13,238 nt of DNA from Pseudonocardiales bacterium (GTDB lineage Bacteria > Actinomycetota > Actinomycetes > Mycobacteriales > Jatrophihabitantaceae), in contig JAVEEO010000537.1 in the NCBI GenBank assembly GCA_030840415.1, positions 1 to 13,238 on the forward strand, read 5' to 3'. A program made the translations under genes and the position numbers. The stretch's first letter is position 1, and the number at the start of each line of letters is the position of its first letter. A model generated the notes under the pieces. That model made no database searches. It was not told the origin of the DNA and worked only from the letters and a program-made list of their open reading frames with translations. Of the stretch, positions 5,648 to 12,890 are shown piece after piece.

Positions 5648-8224
5648 ATGAAGGCATTACGACGGTTGACTGTCCGCGCTGCGCTGCCGGCCCCGCTGGC
5701 CCCGCTGGGGGACATCGTGGCCAACCTGCGGTGGTCGTGGCATCCCGAGTCCCTGGACCTGCTCGAATCGGTCGATCCCGAGCTGTGGAGCGAGTGCAAC
5801 GCCGACCCGGCCCGGCTGCTGGGCGGCGTCAGCACCGACCGGCTGGCGACCCTGGCCAAGGACCGCAAGTTCCTGCGCCGGCTGCAGGACGTCTCCGACG
5901 ACCTGCGCGACTACCTCGAACAGCCCCGCTGGTACCAGCGCCAGCAGGAGGCCGAGCCCGGCGCGCTGCCCGACTCGGTTGCCTACTTCTCCCCGGAGTT
6001 CGGGATCACCGAGGTGCTGCCGCAGTACTCGGGCGGCCTCGGCATCCTGGCCGGTGACCACCTCAAGGCCGCCTCGGACCTCGGCGCCCCGATCATCGGG
6101 GTGGGCCTGCTCTACCGGGCCGGCTACTTCTCCCAGTCGCTGTCGCGCGAGGGCTGGCAGCAGGAGCGCTACCCCTCCCTGGACCCGCAGGGCCTGCCGT
6201 TGACCCCGCTGCGCGACGCCGAGGGCAATCCCGCGCGGGTACAGCTCGACCTCCCCGAGGGGCGGACGCTGCACGCCCAGATCTGGCTGGCCTCGGTCGG
6301 CCGGGTGCCGCTGCTGCTGCTGGACTCCGACGTCGAGGAGAACGACGCGGCGGCCCGCGGCGTCACCGACCGGCTCTACGGCGGCGGCCCGGAGCACCGG
6401 CTGCTGCAGGAGCTGCTGCTGGGCATCGGCGGGGTCCGGGCGCTGCGCTGTTACTGCGCGATCACCGGCCATCCGGTTCCGGAGGTGTTCCACACCAACG
6501 AGGGCCACGCCGGCTTCCTGGGCATCGAGCGGATCAGCGAACTCGCCGACGGTCCGGCCAAGCTGAACTTCGACGAGGCGCTGACCGCGGTCCGGGCCGG
6601 CACAGTCTTCACCACCCACACCCCGGTGCCGGCCGGCATCGACCGGTTCGAGCGCGACCTGGTCCGGGCCCACCTGAGCCACGTACCCGGCGTTCCGGTC
6701 GAGAGGATCCTGGCGCTGGGCGCCGAGGAGGACCCGACCAAGTTCAACATGGCGCACATGGGGTTGCGGCTGGGCCAGCGGGCCAACGGCGTCGCCCAGC
6801 TGCACGGCCGGGTCAGCCGGTCGATGTTCCACGACCTGTGGCCGGGCCTGGACGACCAGGAGGTGCCGATCACCTCGATCACCAACGGAGTGCACGCCCC
6901 CACCTGGATGGCCCGGGAGTTCCTGGACCTGGCCCAGCGCAGCGCGGGCTCGGAGGACCTGACCGCCGGCGAGGGCTGGGATGCCATCGACCGGATCTCC
7001 GACGCCGAGCTGTGGGAGCTCAAGCGCGAGCTGCGCGAACGGCTGGTCGCCGAGATCCGGCGCCGGATCCGGCAGTCCGGCCTCGAGCGCGGCTACTCCG
7101 GGGTGGAGCTGGCCTGGACCACGACCGCCTTCGACCCGGACGTGCTGACCATCGGCTTCGCCCGCCGGGTGCCGTCCTACAAGCGGCTGACCCTGATGCT
7201 GCGCGACCCGGCCCGGTTGAAGCGGATCCTGACCGATCCGGAGCGCCCGGTGCAGATCGTGGTGGCCGGCAAGTCGCACCCGGCCGACGACGGTGGCAAG
7301 GAGTTGATCGCCCAGCTGGTCCGGTTCACCGACGACCCCGAGGTGCGCAGCCGGATCGCCTTCCTGCCCGACTACGACATCGGGATGGCCCGCTACCTGT
7401 ACTGGGGCAGCGACGTGTGGTTGAACAACCCGCTGCGCCCGCTGGAGGCGTGCGGCACGTCCGGTATGAAGGCGGCCCTGAACGGCGGCCTGAACCTGTC
7501 CATCAAGGACGGCTGGTGGGACGAGTGGTGTGAGGACGGCAAGAACGGCTGGGAGATCCCGTCGGCCAACGACTCGCTGTCCGGCACCACCGACGACCAC
7601 CGGGACGCCGTCGAGGCGGCCGGGCTCTACGACCTGATCGAGCACCAGGTGGCGCAGCGCTTCTACAGCCGCGACGGCCGGGGGATCCCGGCCCAGTGGG
7701 TGTCGATGGTGCGCTACACCCTCAAGTCGCTGGGCCCGAAGGTGGTGGCCACCCGGATGGTGCGCGACTACATCACCAAGCTGTATGCCCCGGCGGCCCA
7801 GTCCGCCGCGCTGCTGGTGGCCGAGGACTTCCGCGCCGCCAAGGACCTGGCCGCCTGGAAGAACTGGGTGGCCGGTGCCTGGAAGGACGTCGCGGTGCGC
7901 CATGTCGAGTCCCAGGTCGAGGGCGATCCGAGCCTGGGCGGCTTCCTGCAGCTGCGTGCCGAGGTGGCGCTGTCCGGGCTGAGTTCCCGCGATGTCGAGG
8001 TGCAGGCGGTCTACGGTCCGGTGGACTCGGACAACCGGCTGACCTCGTTCGAGATGCTGCCGTTGACGCTGGCCGACGAGCGCGATTCCACCGGGTTCTT
8101 CGCCGGTGACATCCCGCTGAAGAAGGCCGGCCCGTTCGGCTACACCGTGCGGGTGCTGCCCAAGCACCCGTTGCTGGCAAACCTGGCCGAGACCGGGCTG
8201 GTCGCCACCGCCACCGGGGGCTGA
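5648..8224 (+). CDS. glgP: Alpha-glucan (glycogen/maltodextrin) phosphorylase, GT35
   Basis: It cleaves terminal alpha-1,4-glucosyl units of glycogen or maltodextrins with phosphate to give glucose-1-phosphate, using pyridoxal phosphate. The 858-residue product is of the bacterial type with an N-terminal DUF3417 region (about residues 1-115, beginning MKALRRLTVRAALP). Then follow the phosphorylase domain with SVAYFSPEFGITEVLPQYSG, EVFHTNEGHAGF, TVFTTHTPVPAGIDRF and SITNGVHAPTW. The cofactor-binding Lys608 lies in EACGTSGMKAALNGGLNLS. The ATG at 5648 is chosen over the in-frame GTG at 5639 because homologues start MKALRR and because a -10-like element lies just upstream. It diverges from glgE with 90 bp between the start codons, so glycogen building and breakdown genes share one control region. 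The next gene starts three bases after its stop. Confidence 0.96.
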   Translation: MKALRRLTVRAALPAPLAPLGDIVANLRWSWHPESLDLLESVDPELWSECNADPARLLGGVSTDRLATLAKDRKFLRRLQDVSDDLRDYLEQPRWYQRQQEAEPGALPDSVAYFSPEFGITEVLPQYSGGLGILAGDHLKAASDLGAPIIGVGLLYRAGYFSQSLSREGWQQERYPSLDPQGLPLTPLRDAEGNPARVQLDLPEGRTLHAQIWLASVGRVPLLLLDSDVEENDAAARGVTDRLYGGGPEHRLLQELLLGIGGVRALRCYCAITGHPVPEVFHTNEGHAGFLGIERISELADGPAKLNFDEALTAVRAGTVFTTHTPVPAGIDRFERDLVRAHLSHVPGVPVERILALGAEEDPTKFNMAHMGLRLGQRANGVAQLHGRVSRSMFHDLWPGLDDQEVPITSITNGVHAPTWMAREFLDLAQRSAGSEDLTAGEGWDAIDRISDAELWELKRELRERLVAEIRRRIRQSGLERGYSGVELAWTTTAFDPDVLTIGFARRVPSYKRLTLMLRDPARLKRILTDPERPVQIVVAGKSHPADDGGKELIAQLVRFTDDPEVRSRIAFLPDYDIGMARYLYWGSDVWLNNPLRPLEACGTSGMKAALNGGLNLSIKDGWWDEWCEDGKNGWEIPSANDSLSGTTDDHRDAVEAAGLYDLIEHQVAQRFYSRDGRGIPAQWVSMVRYTLKSLGPKVVATRMVRDYITKLYAPAAQSAALLVAEDFRAAKDLAAWKNWVAGAWKDVAVRHVESQVEGDPSLGGFLQLRAEVALSGLSSRDVEVQAVYGPVDSDNRLTSFEMLPLTLADERDSTGFFAGDIPLKKAGPFGYTVRVLPKHPLLANLAETGLVATATGG

Positions 8225-8227
8225 GCC

Positions 8228-9112
8228 GTGCGGGTCCTGGTCACCGGCGCCCGTGGCAAGGTCGGCCGGGCCGCGGTCGCCGAGCTGCTGGCCGCCGGGC
8301 ACGAGGTGCTGGGCACTGACCTGGGCACGCCGACCTACGAGCGCGGTGAACCCGGTGCGGCGCGCTACGTCCGGGCCGATCTGACCGATGCCGGCGCGGC
8401 TTTCGGCCTGGTCCGCGGCATGGACGCGGTGCTGCACTGCGCGGCGATTCCGGAGCCGACCCAGGACGTCGCGCACACGGTATTCGGCAACAACCTGCTG
8501 GCGATGTTCAACGTGGTCGAGGCGTGCGTGCGGTGGGGGACCGGCCGGCTGGTGAACCTGTCCTCGGAGACGGTGCCCGGAATGGCCTTTGCCGAGCGGC
8601 CGTTCGAGCCGTCCTACTTCCCGATCGACGAGGATCATCCGGTCCGGCCGCAGGATCCGTACGCGCTGGCCAAGCACTTCGGCGAGCAGCTGTGCGACGC
8701 GGCGGTGCGGCGTTCGGAGCTGCGCTGCATCACGATCCGGCCGACCTGGGTGCAGGATCGCTCGTCCTACGCTCGCAACCTTGGGCCGATGATCGCCCTT
8801 GCCCGCGCCGGCACCCCGGAGCCGACGGTGAACGGCTGGTCCTACATCGACGCCTACGACCTGGCGATCGCGCTGCGGCTCTCGGTCGAATCGGAGTTAC
8901 CGGGCCACGAGGTGATGTACGTCTGCTCGCCGGACGCGGCCGGGGTGAGCGACACCCGCGCCGCCCTGTACGCCCAGTACGGCGACCGGGTGGAGTACCG
9001 GGAGTTCGCGCGGCCGGACGCCAGCGGCACCTCGGCGGCCAAGGCCGAGCGGCTGCTCGGTTGGCGGCCCAGCCGCGGCTGGCGCGACTACCTCGATGAG
9101 ACCGGCCAATAG
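8228..9112 (+). CDS. NAD-dependent epimerase/dehydratase (extended SDR)
   Basis: The 294-residue product has the N-terminal nucleotide-binding motif TGARGKVG (residues 6-13) followed by Asp31 at the end of strand 2, which favours NAD over NADP. VLHCAAIPEP (68-77) follows, then Ser112-Ser113 in LVNLSSETVPG, and the catalytic pair Tyr145/Lys149 in DPYALAKHFGEQL. This is a complete extended short-chain dehydrogenase/reductase active site, as in sugar-nucleotide epimerases and uronate or hexose dehydrogenases. The substrate cannot be told from the sequence. The GTG start is three bases after the glgP stop, with a GGGGG stretch as likely ribosome binding site, so the gene is co-transcribed and probably translationally coupled with glgP. 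It is the last gene of the high-GC block; composition changes right after its stop. Confidence 0.9.
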   Translation: MRVLVTGARGKVGRAAVAELLAAGHEVLGTDLGTPTYERGEPGAARYVRADLTDAGAAFGLVRGMDAVLHCAAIPEPTQDVAHTVFGNNLLAMFNVVEACVRWGTGRLVNLSSETVPGMAFAERPFEPSYFPIDEDHPVRPQDPYALAKHFGEQLCDAAVRRSELRCITIRPTWVQDRSSYARNLGPMIALARAGTPEPTVNGWSYIDAYDLAIALRLSVESELPGHEVMYVCSPDAAGVSDTRAALYAQYGDRVEYREFARPDASGTSAAKAERLLGWRPSRGWRDYLDETGQ

Positions 9113-9135
9113 CCGTCCTTCCCTCCCCTGACGGC
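9112..9135 (+). terminator. Inverted repeat after the SDR gene, possible weak terminator
   Basis: GCCGTC at 9112-9117 and GACGGC at 9130-9135 are perfect 6-bp arms around a 12-base pyrimidine-rich loop, directly after the SDR stop. There is no T-run, which is common for actinobacterial terminators. The stem is short, so the call is tentative. Confidence 0.35.
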
Positions 9136-9163
9136 GGCAAGTACGGGTTGCTACTGCACATAA

Positions 9164-9194
9164 TTGGCGTGTTTCAGCCACAAGGACCTAATCT
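9164..9194 (+). promoter_or_regulatory. Possible promoter of the four-gene cassette
   Basis: TTGGCG at 9164-9169 and TAATCT at 9189-9194 resemble -35 and -10 boxes, with a 19-base spacer that is longer than ideal. A start near 9201 would leave a leader of about 30 bases with the strong GGAGGT site before the GTG at 9230. Confidence 0.3.
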
Positions 9195-9217
9195 CTGCCA
9201 TGATCGGTAGCCGAATT

Positions 9218-9223
9218 GGAGGT
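9218..9223 (+). promoter_or_regulatory. Ribosome binding site GGAGGT that fixes the start of the membrane protein
   Basis: GGAGGT is followed six bases later by the GTG at 9230. Earlier in-frame starts (TTG at 9164, ATG at 9200) lack a comparable site. This decides the start and gives a 345-residue product. Confidence 0.75.
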
Positions 9224-9229
9224 CATTCG

Positions 9230-10267
9230 GTGTTCGATGATGATGCAGGCGGCCCGTGGTCTCTCCTGCTGATTGCAACAGTGCTGGCGGCTGTCTTCTG
9301 TCTTGCTGGCCTACTGGGCCGGGGTCAGACGACAGCCAAAAATCTGGTTGGCCGGCTTACCCAACTGGTCATTACTCTGGGCGCTTTGTCTGCCGAGTTG
9401 TACATTGTTAATCTTCTATCGAGGGCCCTGAAGTTCGACCCTGGCGCAGGGTGGGCACTTGCTACTTTAACTATGGCAGCCACTCTCTGCATTCAATACC
9501 TCATACTTGCGTTATTACGAGAGCGTCATAAACCTGCCTCACTCTCTGCGCAGCAGTTACTCGTTGTCCCCCCCGGCTATAGTATGTGTGTTGCGCGGAC
9601 GAATTCTTCAGTAGCTGATTACAGTACTGCGATAATCGAGGCGGAAGCCAGTGCAACAGACCTGGACTATATCCAAGTTCGCATACCGCCCTACCATTAC
9701 TCTGAGGCCACTGTTAAGCATATTGCGAATTTACGATTCGGAGAAGGCAGCGCAAACATAAGTATCTATATGGACGAACATGCACAACGGGCTCGTCATC
9801 ACAAAGCGCTGCTACAAAGGCAGGTGCAAATACGTGAAATTTACCCCCGCGCTGCGCTTGAGCATTTTGTCAAAACTGGCACTCACTCCGGGGATTTCTG
9901 GCCACTTACTCCAGCCATGGTAGTTGATGCCTTGCAATCATGGCGATCTGAATTACAGACCCATTCTAATTACTGCGTAGCAATTTCGAGTGACTCAATT
10001 CCGAGCAAATACCACATTATTTCCAAGAAGCTGGTGGTTCTTCACGATCCGGTGGGTGTGGGCGATTCTCATCGCTTAAACTCGCTCTTTGTCGAGGGAG
10101 AGGAGATTGCTTCAGCCTACTGCCGTGACTTTGAGTTGCTTTGGGAACGGACAAAGAGGAAGAACCGTGATTCACATGCGCTGAGCGATTGGATCCTCAA
10201 TACTCTAATTCCGCTAGCATTGCGACGAGAAAGTGTGACAACCGACTTGATTAGCAAAGGCGGATAG
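9230..10267 (+). CDS. Three-TM membrane protein with large soluble domain, unknown function
   Basis: The 345-residue product begins with three predicted membrane segments at about 10-29 (SLLLIATVLAAVFCLAGLL), 42-64 (LTQLVITLGALSAELYIVNLL) and 76-97 (ALATLTMAATLCIQYLILAL). A basic RERHK follows, suggesting that the remaining 245 residues are cytoplasmic. The soluble part has alternating strand and helix character: DLDYIQVRIPPYHYSE (145-160), SANISIYMDEHAQRAR (174-189) and VQIREIYPRAALEHF (199-213). It ends in an amphipathic AYCRDFELLWERTKRK helix (296-311). The overall layout and the final F-x-L-W-x-x-T helix recall ligand-sensing or phospholipase-D-like domains found next to regulators in actinobacteria, but I see no HxK pair and make no assignment. 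It is first in the cassette, with six bases to the nucleotidyltransferase. Codon use is A/T-rich. It could be a sensor, an effector or a membrane enzyme for the product of the next three genes. Confidence 0.75.
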   Translation: MFDDDAGGPWSLLLIATVLAAVFCLAGLLGRGQTTAKNLVGRLTQLVITLGALSAELYIVNLLSRALKFDPGAGWALATLTMAATLCIQYLILALLRERHKPASLSAQQLLVVPPGYSMCVARTNSSVADYSTAIIEAEASATDLDYIQVRIPPYHYSEATVKHIANLRFGEGSANISIYMDEHAQRARHHKALLQRQVQIREIYPRAALEHFVKTGTHSGDFWPLTPAMVVDALQSWRSELQTHSNYCVAISSDSIPSKYHIISKKLVVLHDPVGVGDSHRLNSLFVEGEEIASAYCRDFELLWERTKRKNRDSHALSDWILNTLIPLALRRESVTTDLISKGG

Positions 10268-10273
10268 AAAATA

Positions 10274-10984
10274 ATGGTAAGTTTGGTCGGTGGTATCATG
10301 GCGGGCGGTCGCGGAACTCGCCTTCACGCCCCTAGCCAGAGCAAGGGACTCGCCTTGGTAGGTGGACGCCCTTTGCTAAGGTACGTGCTTGACCAGTTTG
10401 AGCACGCTGGCATTGATTCCTTATTAGTGGCGGCGCGTGCCGACGATATGGCGCTTAGAGAGTATTTGACCCAGCAAACATTCTTTCACGAGATCCGGTA
10501 CATCGATACGATTGATTCTACGGGAACCGGCGGAGCGGTACGGCTTCTTTTAAATGAAGTAAATGATCGTGAATGTATAATAAGTACAATTGACACGATA
10601 GCCCCCACGAAGATGACACGACAGCTAATCTCATATGCTCATAAGGCGCCGGCAGATGTTAAGTGTGTAGTAGTAGCTAGTACCCTTATCGATGATTCTG
10701 ACCCGCTGTGGATCGACGTGCAATCTGATAATATAGTTACAGGATTCGGTAAGGATATCCGGCCGACCGTTCGGGTCTTTGGAAACGTCCGGTGGTTCGC
10801 GCACGATGCAGTAGCAGCAGTAAACGAAATCAACATACCGGAAAGCTCTTATCGTGACTCGCTTATCATGAAAGAATTAGTTAAACGACGCCCAGGTAGC
10901 ATTCGTGCCTTTCAGTACGATCCGGTGTTTGACATCGATGATGAGGGCGATATCAGAGCGGCAGAGGAGTGGCTTCGAAAGTGA
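10274..10984 (+). CDS. Sugar-phosphate-type nucleotidyltransferase (NTP_transferase fold)
   Basis: The 236-residue product has the signature of nucleotidylyltransferases that join an NTP to a sugar or alcohol phosphate, releasing pyrophosphate. GGIMAGGRGTRL at residues 6-17 is the nucleotide loop, with Lys24 in QSKGLALVGGRPLL. GTGGAVRLLLNEV lies at 84-96. Asp107 in CIISTIDTIAP is at the usual metal-binding position, and a second acidic cluster DIDDEGDIRAAEEWL (220-234) ends the protein. SKGL replaces the more usual PKPL; KGL-type loops occur in MobA-like and inositol-1-phosphate cytidylyltransferase-like proteins. With an inositol-phosphate synthase relative immediately downstream, inositol-1-phosphate or a related phosphate is a reasonable substrate guess. 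The ATG at 10274 is used because the Rossmann strand begins right there. Its TGA overlaps the GTG of the next gene. It is not a CD-NTase of the CBASS type. Confidence 0.88.
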   Translation: MVSLVGGIMAGGRGTRLHAPSQSKGLALVGGRPLLRYVLDQFEHAGIDSLLVAARADDMALREYLTQQTFFHEIRYIDTIDSTGTGGAVRLLLNEVNDRECIISTIDTIAPTKMTRQLISYAHKAPADVKCVVVASTLIDDSDPLWIDVQSDNIVTGFGKDIRPTVRVFGNVRWFAHDAVAAVNEINIPESSYRDSLIMKELVKRRPGSIRAFQYDPVFDIDDEGDIRAAEEWLRK

Positions 10985-12126
10985 CCGACTCTACCGACTC
11001 AAATTGCGGCCTTTTAATTGCCGGCTTAGGAGGTATGACTGCAACAGCAGCCGTATCTGGGCTGCTCCTTATGTCGGCAGGCATTCTGCCAGAAGCTTAC
11101 GGAGTGACTTCGTCCCCGCTCTTTCCGAGTCTTGATTTGATTGAGGCTAAAAGATGGAAGGTTGGAGGGTGGGATCTTCCAAGCAAGTCTCCGGTTGAGT
11201 GCGCACGGCACTACGACTGGTTTCCCGCTCATGCTGGGGCTGTCCGAAAGGCATGGGACGATGTAGTTGTTTTTGTGGGCCATGTTGGTCCCTTAGACTG
11301 GGCCTTTGAAGCCCAGAGTGAACTTGTCGTGTCTCCGCCTCCTGACGAAGTGGTATCTACGCTTGCATCAAACATCGAATCATTTCGACAGACTGCCGAT
11401 GTCGACCATATACTTGTTGCGTACCTAGGCTCACCTCATCGAACTGTCGATCTCGGCCTGATCACCGAGAATCCGGCGTTACCAGCTAGTTACTATTACG
11501 GATTAGCTGCAGTTCAGACGGGATGTGACTTCGTAGATTTTACGCCATCGAGCGCACTCGAGTTCCCATCGCTGATTCAAGCCGCAGAAGAGGCGGGGCA
11601 ACGAGTCGTGGGACGCGATTTGAGCACGGGGCAGACTATGATGAAAGCCGCGCTTCATGAAATGTTCCTTCAGCGAAACATGATTCTATCGTCTTGGTAC
11701 TCAACGAATCTGATTGGCAATAATGATGGGCGGGCATTGACGACGGCTGGTTTCGATGCCGCTAAGCTTGCAGACAAACTTGGCGCTTTCGGACGAAACG
11801 AACCGACTATTGCGCACGAGGTGCGAATTGAATTTATGGAAGAATGGGGGGATAATAAGGAGTCATGGGATGCGGGACGCATAGCAACTTGGCACGCGGC
11901 TCCTCCTGTGGATATACGAATCAATTGGCGTGGCCCCGACTCATTCCTGGCCGCGCCGCTTGTGTTAGACGTCGCCCGGCTAATGATGTATGAGGCCGAA
12001 GCTAAAACGATGGCTGGCCTTCTCGGCCACTTAGGTTACTTTTTCAAGCGCCCATTTGGAATGGAGACCACGACGTTAAGTTCGAGGTGGGAAAATCTCG
12101 TGAACCGGTACTGCCTTGCCTCTTGA
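10981..12126 (+). CDS. Myo-inositol-1-phosphate synthase family protein (divergent)
   Basis: Family members convert glucose-6-phosphate to L-myo-inositol-1-phosphate (1D-myo-inositol 3-phosphate) by an internal NAD-dependent oxidation, aldol closure and reduction. In the 381-residue product I see a Rossmann start LLIAGLGGMTATAAVSG (11-27), VGGWDLP (61-67), HILVAYLGSPH (143-153, where relatives have a NLASTE-like stretch), and CDFVDFTPSSALEFPSL (182-198). Then come VVGRDLSTGQTMMKAALHEMF (209-229, including Lys222), STNLIGNNDGRAL (241-253) and WRGPDSFLAAPLVLDVARL (316-334). These match the bacterial/archaeal short MIPS type in order and spacing. Several usual residues differ (GLGGMTAT, YLGSPH), so the substrate may differ from glucose-6-phosphate. 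The start is GTG at 10981, sharing GTGA with the upstream stop; GAGGAG lies 11 bases before it. An in-frame GTG at 10969 is less likely. Confidence 0.87.
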   Translation: MTDSTDSNCGLLIAGLGGMTATAAVSGLLLMSAGILPEAYGVTSSPLFPSLDLIEAKRWKVGGWDLPSKSPVECARHYDWFPAHAGAVRKAWDDVVVFVGHVGPLDWAFEAQSELVVSPPPDEVVSTLASNIESFRQTADVDHILVAYLGSPHRTVDLGLITENPALPASYYYGLAAVQTGCDFVDFTPSSALEFPSLIQAAEEAGQRVVGRDLSTGQTMMKAALHEMFLQRNMILSSWYSTNLIGNNDGRALTTAGFDAAKLADKLGAFGRNEPTIAHEVRIEFMEEWGDNKESWDAGRIATWHAAPPVDIRINWRGPDSFLAAPLVLDVARLMMYEAEAKTMAGLLGHLGYFFKRPFGMETTTLSSRWENLVNRYCLAS

Positions 12127-12154
12127 TCTGCGTCGTTGGGACTTCTTTGAATCT

Positions 12155-12721
12155 GTGGCAATCGATCTTGTTGTGCTCGACTTTGGCGGGACTTTATTGC
12201 CTCGCCTTGATATGCATATAGAATCGACGAGGATGGCGGTCAACGCTGTTCTTGACCGAAAGATAACGAAATCTGAAGATCTAATTATTCGGATGGGATT
12301 CATCGACGGTTTGCCTACCTCTGAAATATTAAGTAGAGCGATCAGGGACGCCGATAGTCTTGTGAGCGAGATTGTATGTACGAAACGCCATATCATGGAT
12401 GCAAGGCTGGTTAGCGCAATCCTGCCAATGCGCAGCAAGCTTAGATTGCAATACCTTTCCGCGCGCTTTAAAATCGCAATAGTAAGCATGGGGTCGACAT
12501 CAGTAATTAGTGCCGTGTTGACTAACAGCGGCTTCCGCGCCGATTTGTGTCCGACGTATGGGCGGCAACTTTCCTCCGACACTGTGAATAAAGCTGAATT
12601 GCTCAAGTCGGCGCTGGGATCCGCTAGCCTGGATAAGGTAGTGTATCTGGGCGACACTGCAGAGGATGAACGAGCGGCAGCCAAATGCGGGGTGGCGTAC
12701 CGTCGCCTAACCGCAACTTGA
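12155..12721 (+). CDS. HAD-superfamily hydrolase-like protein
   Basis: The 188-residue product has the four HAD motifs. Motif I is DFGGTLLP, with nucleophile Asp9. Motif II is IAIVSMGST, with Ser111. Lys147 lies in NKAELL (motif III), and motif IV is YLGDTAEDERAA, with Asp167 and Asp171. The short helical cap between 20 and 90 fits a C1-type phosphatase. The second Asp of the usual DxDxT motif is Gly11. That Asp is the acid/base in most HAD phosphatases, yet some with Gly here (the YihX type, which acts on glucose-1-phosphate) are still active. A role in removing phosphate from the cassette's product or an intermediate is inferred from position only. The GTG at 12155 puts motif I near the N-terminus; a TTG at 12116 would overlap the synthase gene by 11 bases and add 13 residues. 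No clear ribosome binding site supports either. Confidence 0.82.
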   Translation: MAIDLVVLDFGGTLLPRLDMHIESTRMAVNAVLDRKITKSEDLIIRMGFIDGLPTSEILSRAIRDADSLVSEIVCTKRHIMDARLVSAILPMRSKLRLQYLSARFKIAIVSMGSTSVISAVLTNSGFRADLCPTYGRQLSSDTVNKAELLKSALGSASLDKVVYLGDTAEDERAAAKCGVAYRRLTAT

Positions 12722-12813
12722 CTGGAAGCTTTACAAAGTCTGTTTATGGCTTGTTCAGCACCTGCTTTGATAGTCAAGGGCTGTTCGGCAATTGTCTGCT
12801 GCTGCAGTATGTT

Positions 12814-12842
12814 CCTATTAACATAGGTGTCCTGCATAGGAC
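12814..12842. promoter_or_regulatory. Two adjacent short palindromes, possible operator
   Basis: CCTAT-TAAC-ATAGG (12814-12827) and GTCCT-GCAT-AGGAC (12829-12842) are two perfect 5-bp-arm dyads with 4-base centres, one base apart, in the 248-bp gap after the HAD gene. They sit about 50 bases upstream of the proposed YciI promoter. They could bind a dimeric regulator or form small hairpins ending the cassette transcript. Apart from these and the promoter below, 12722-12969 contains no gene I can support. Confidence 0.3.
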
Positions 12843-12890
12843 TTCTGACACAACGGTGGAACTGACGAAGCGAACGCTGGTGTCGACGCG

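Larger units (their letters stand above)
9113..12860. other. A/T-richer block, probable horizontally acquired gene cassette
   Basis: Between the SDR gene and the YciI gene the sequence shifts visibly from G/C-dominated to near-balanced composition. Third codon positions no longer favour G/C, and codons such as TTA, ATA and AGA that are rare in glgE and glgP are common. The block contains exactly four same-strand genes with operon spacing and no transposase or integrase. I see no flanking direct repeats or tRNA gene, so the mode of insertion is unknown. The edges are estimated by eye: the left near 9113-9160, the right between about 12840 and 12890. Confidence 0.75.

Noticed and set aside
5657..8677. 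Very long minus-strand open frame (about 1000 codons) opposite glgP and the SDR gene
   Set aside because: High-GC antisense shadow with low-complexity Gly/Arg/His/Gln composition and no family motif; the plus strand carries two certain enzymes.
9230..10267. CDP-alcohol phosphatidyltransferase for the membrane protein, which would complete a di-inositol-phosphate pathway
   Set aside because: The signature DG...AR...G...D...D is absent and there are only three membrane segments.
10274..10984. CBASS-type CD-NTase for the nucleotidyltransferase
   Set aside because: The GGRGTRL loop and C-terminal acidic cluster belong to the sugar-phosphate nucleotidyltransferase fold, not to the polymerase-beta-like CD-NTase fold with its GS...D-x-D pattern.
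12717..12778. CTTGACT / AGTCAAG inverted repeat flanking the end of the HAD gene
   Set aside because: The arms are 7 bp with a loop of about 48 bases and no T-run, too weak to call a terminator or element end.
9113..12860. Attachment-site or transposon ends around the A/T-rich block
   Set aside because: No tRNA, integrase, transposase, terminal inverted repeat or matching direct repeats could be found by eye at the two edges.
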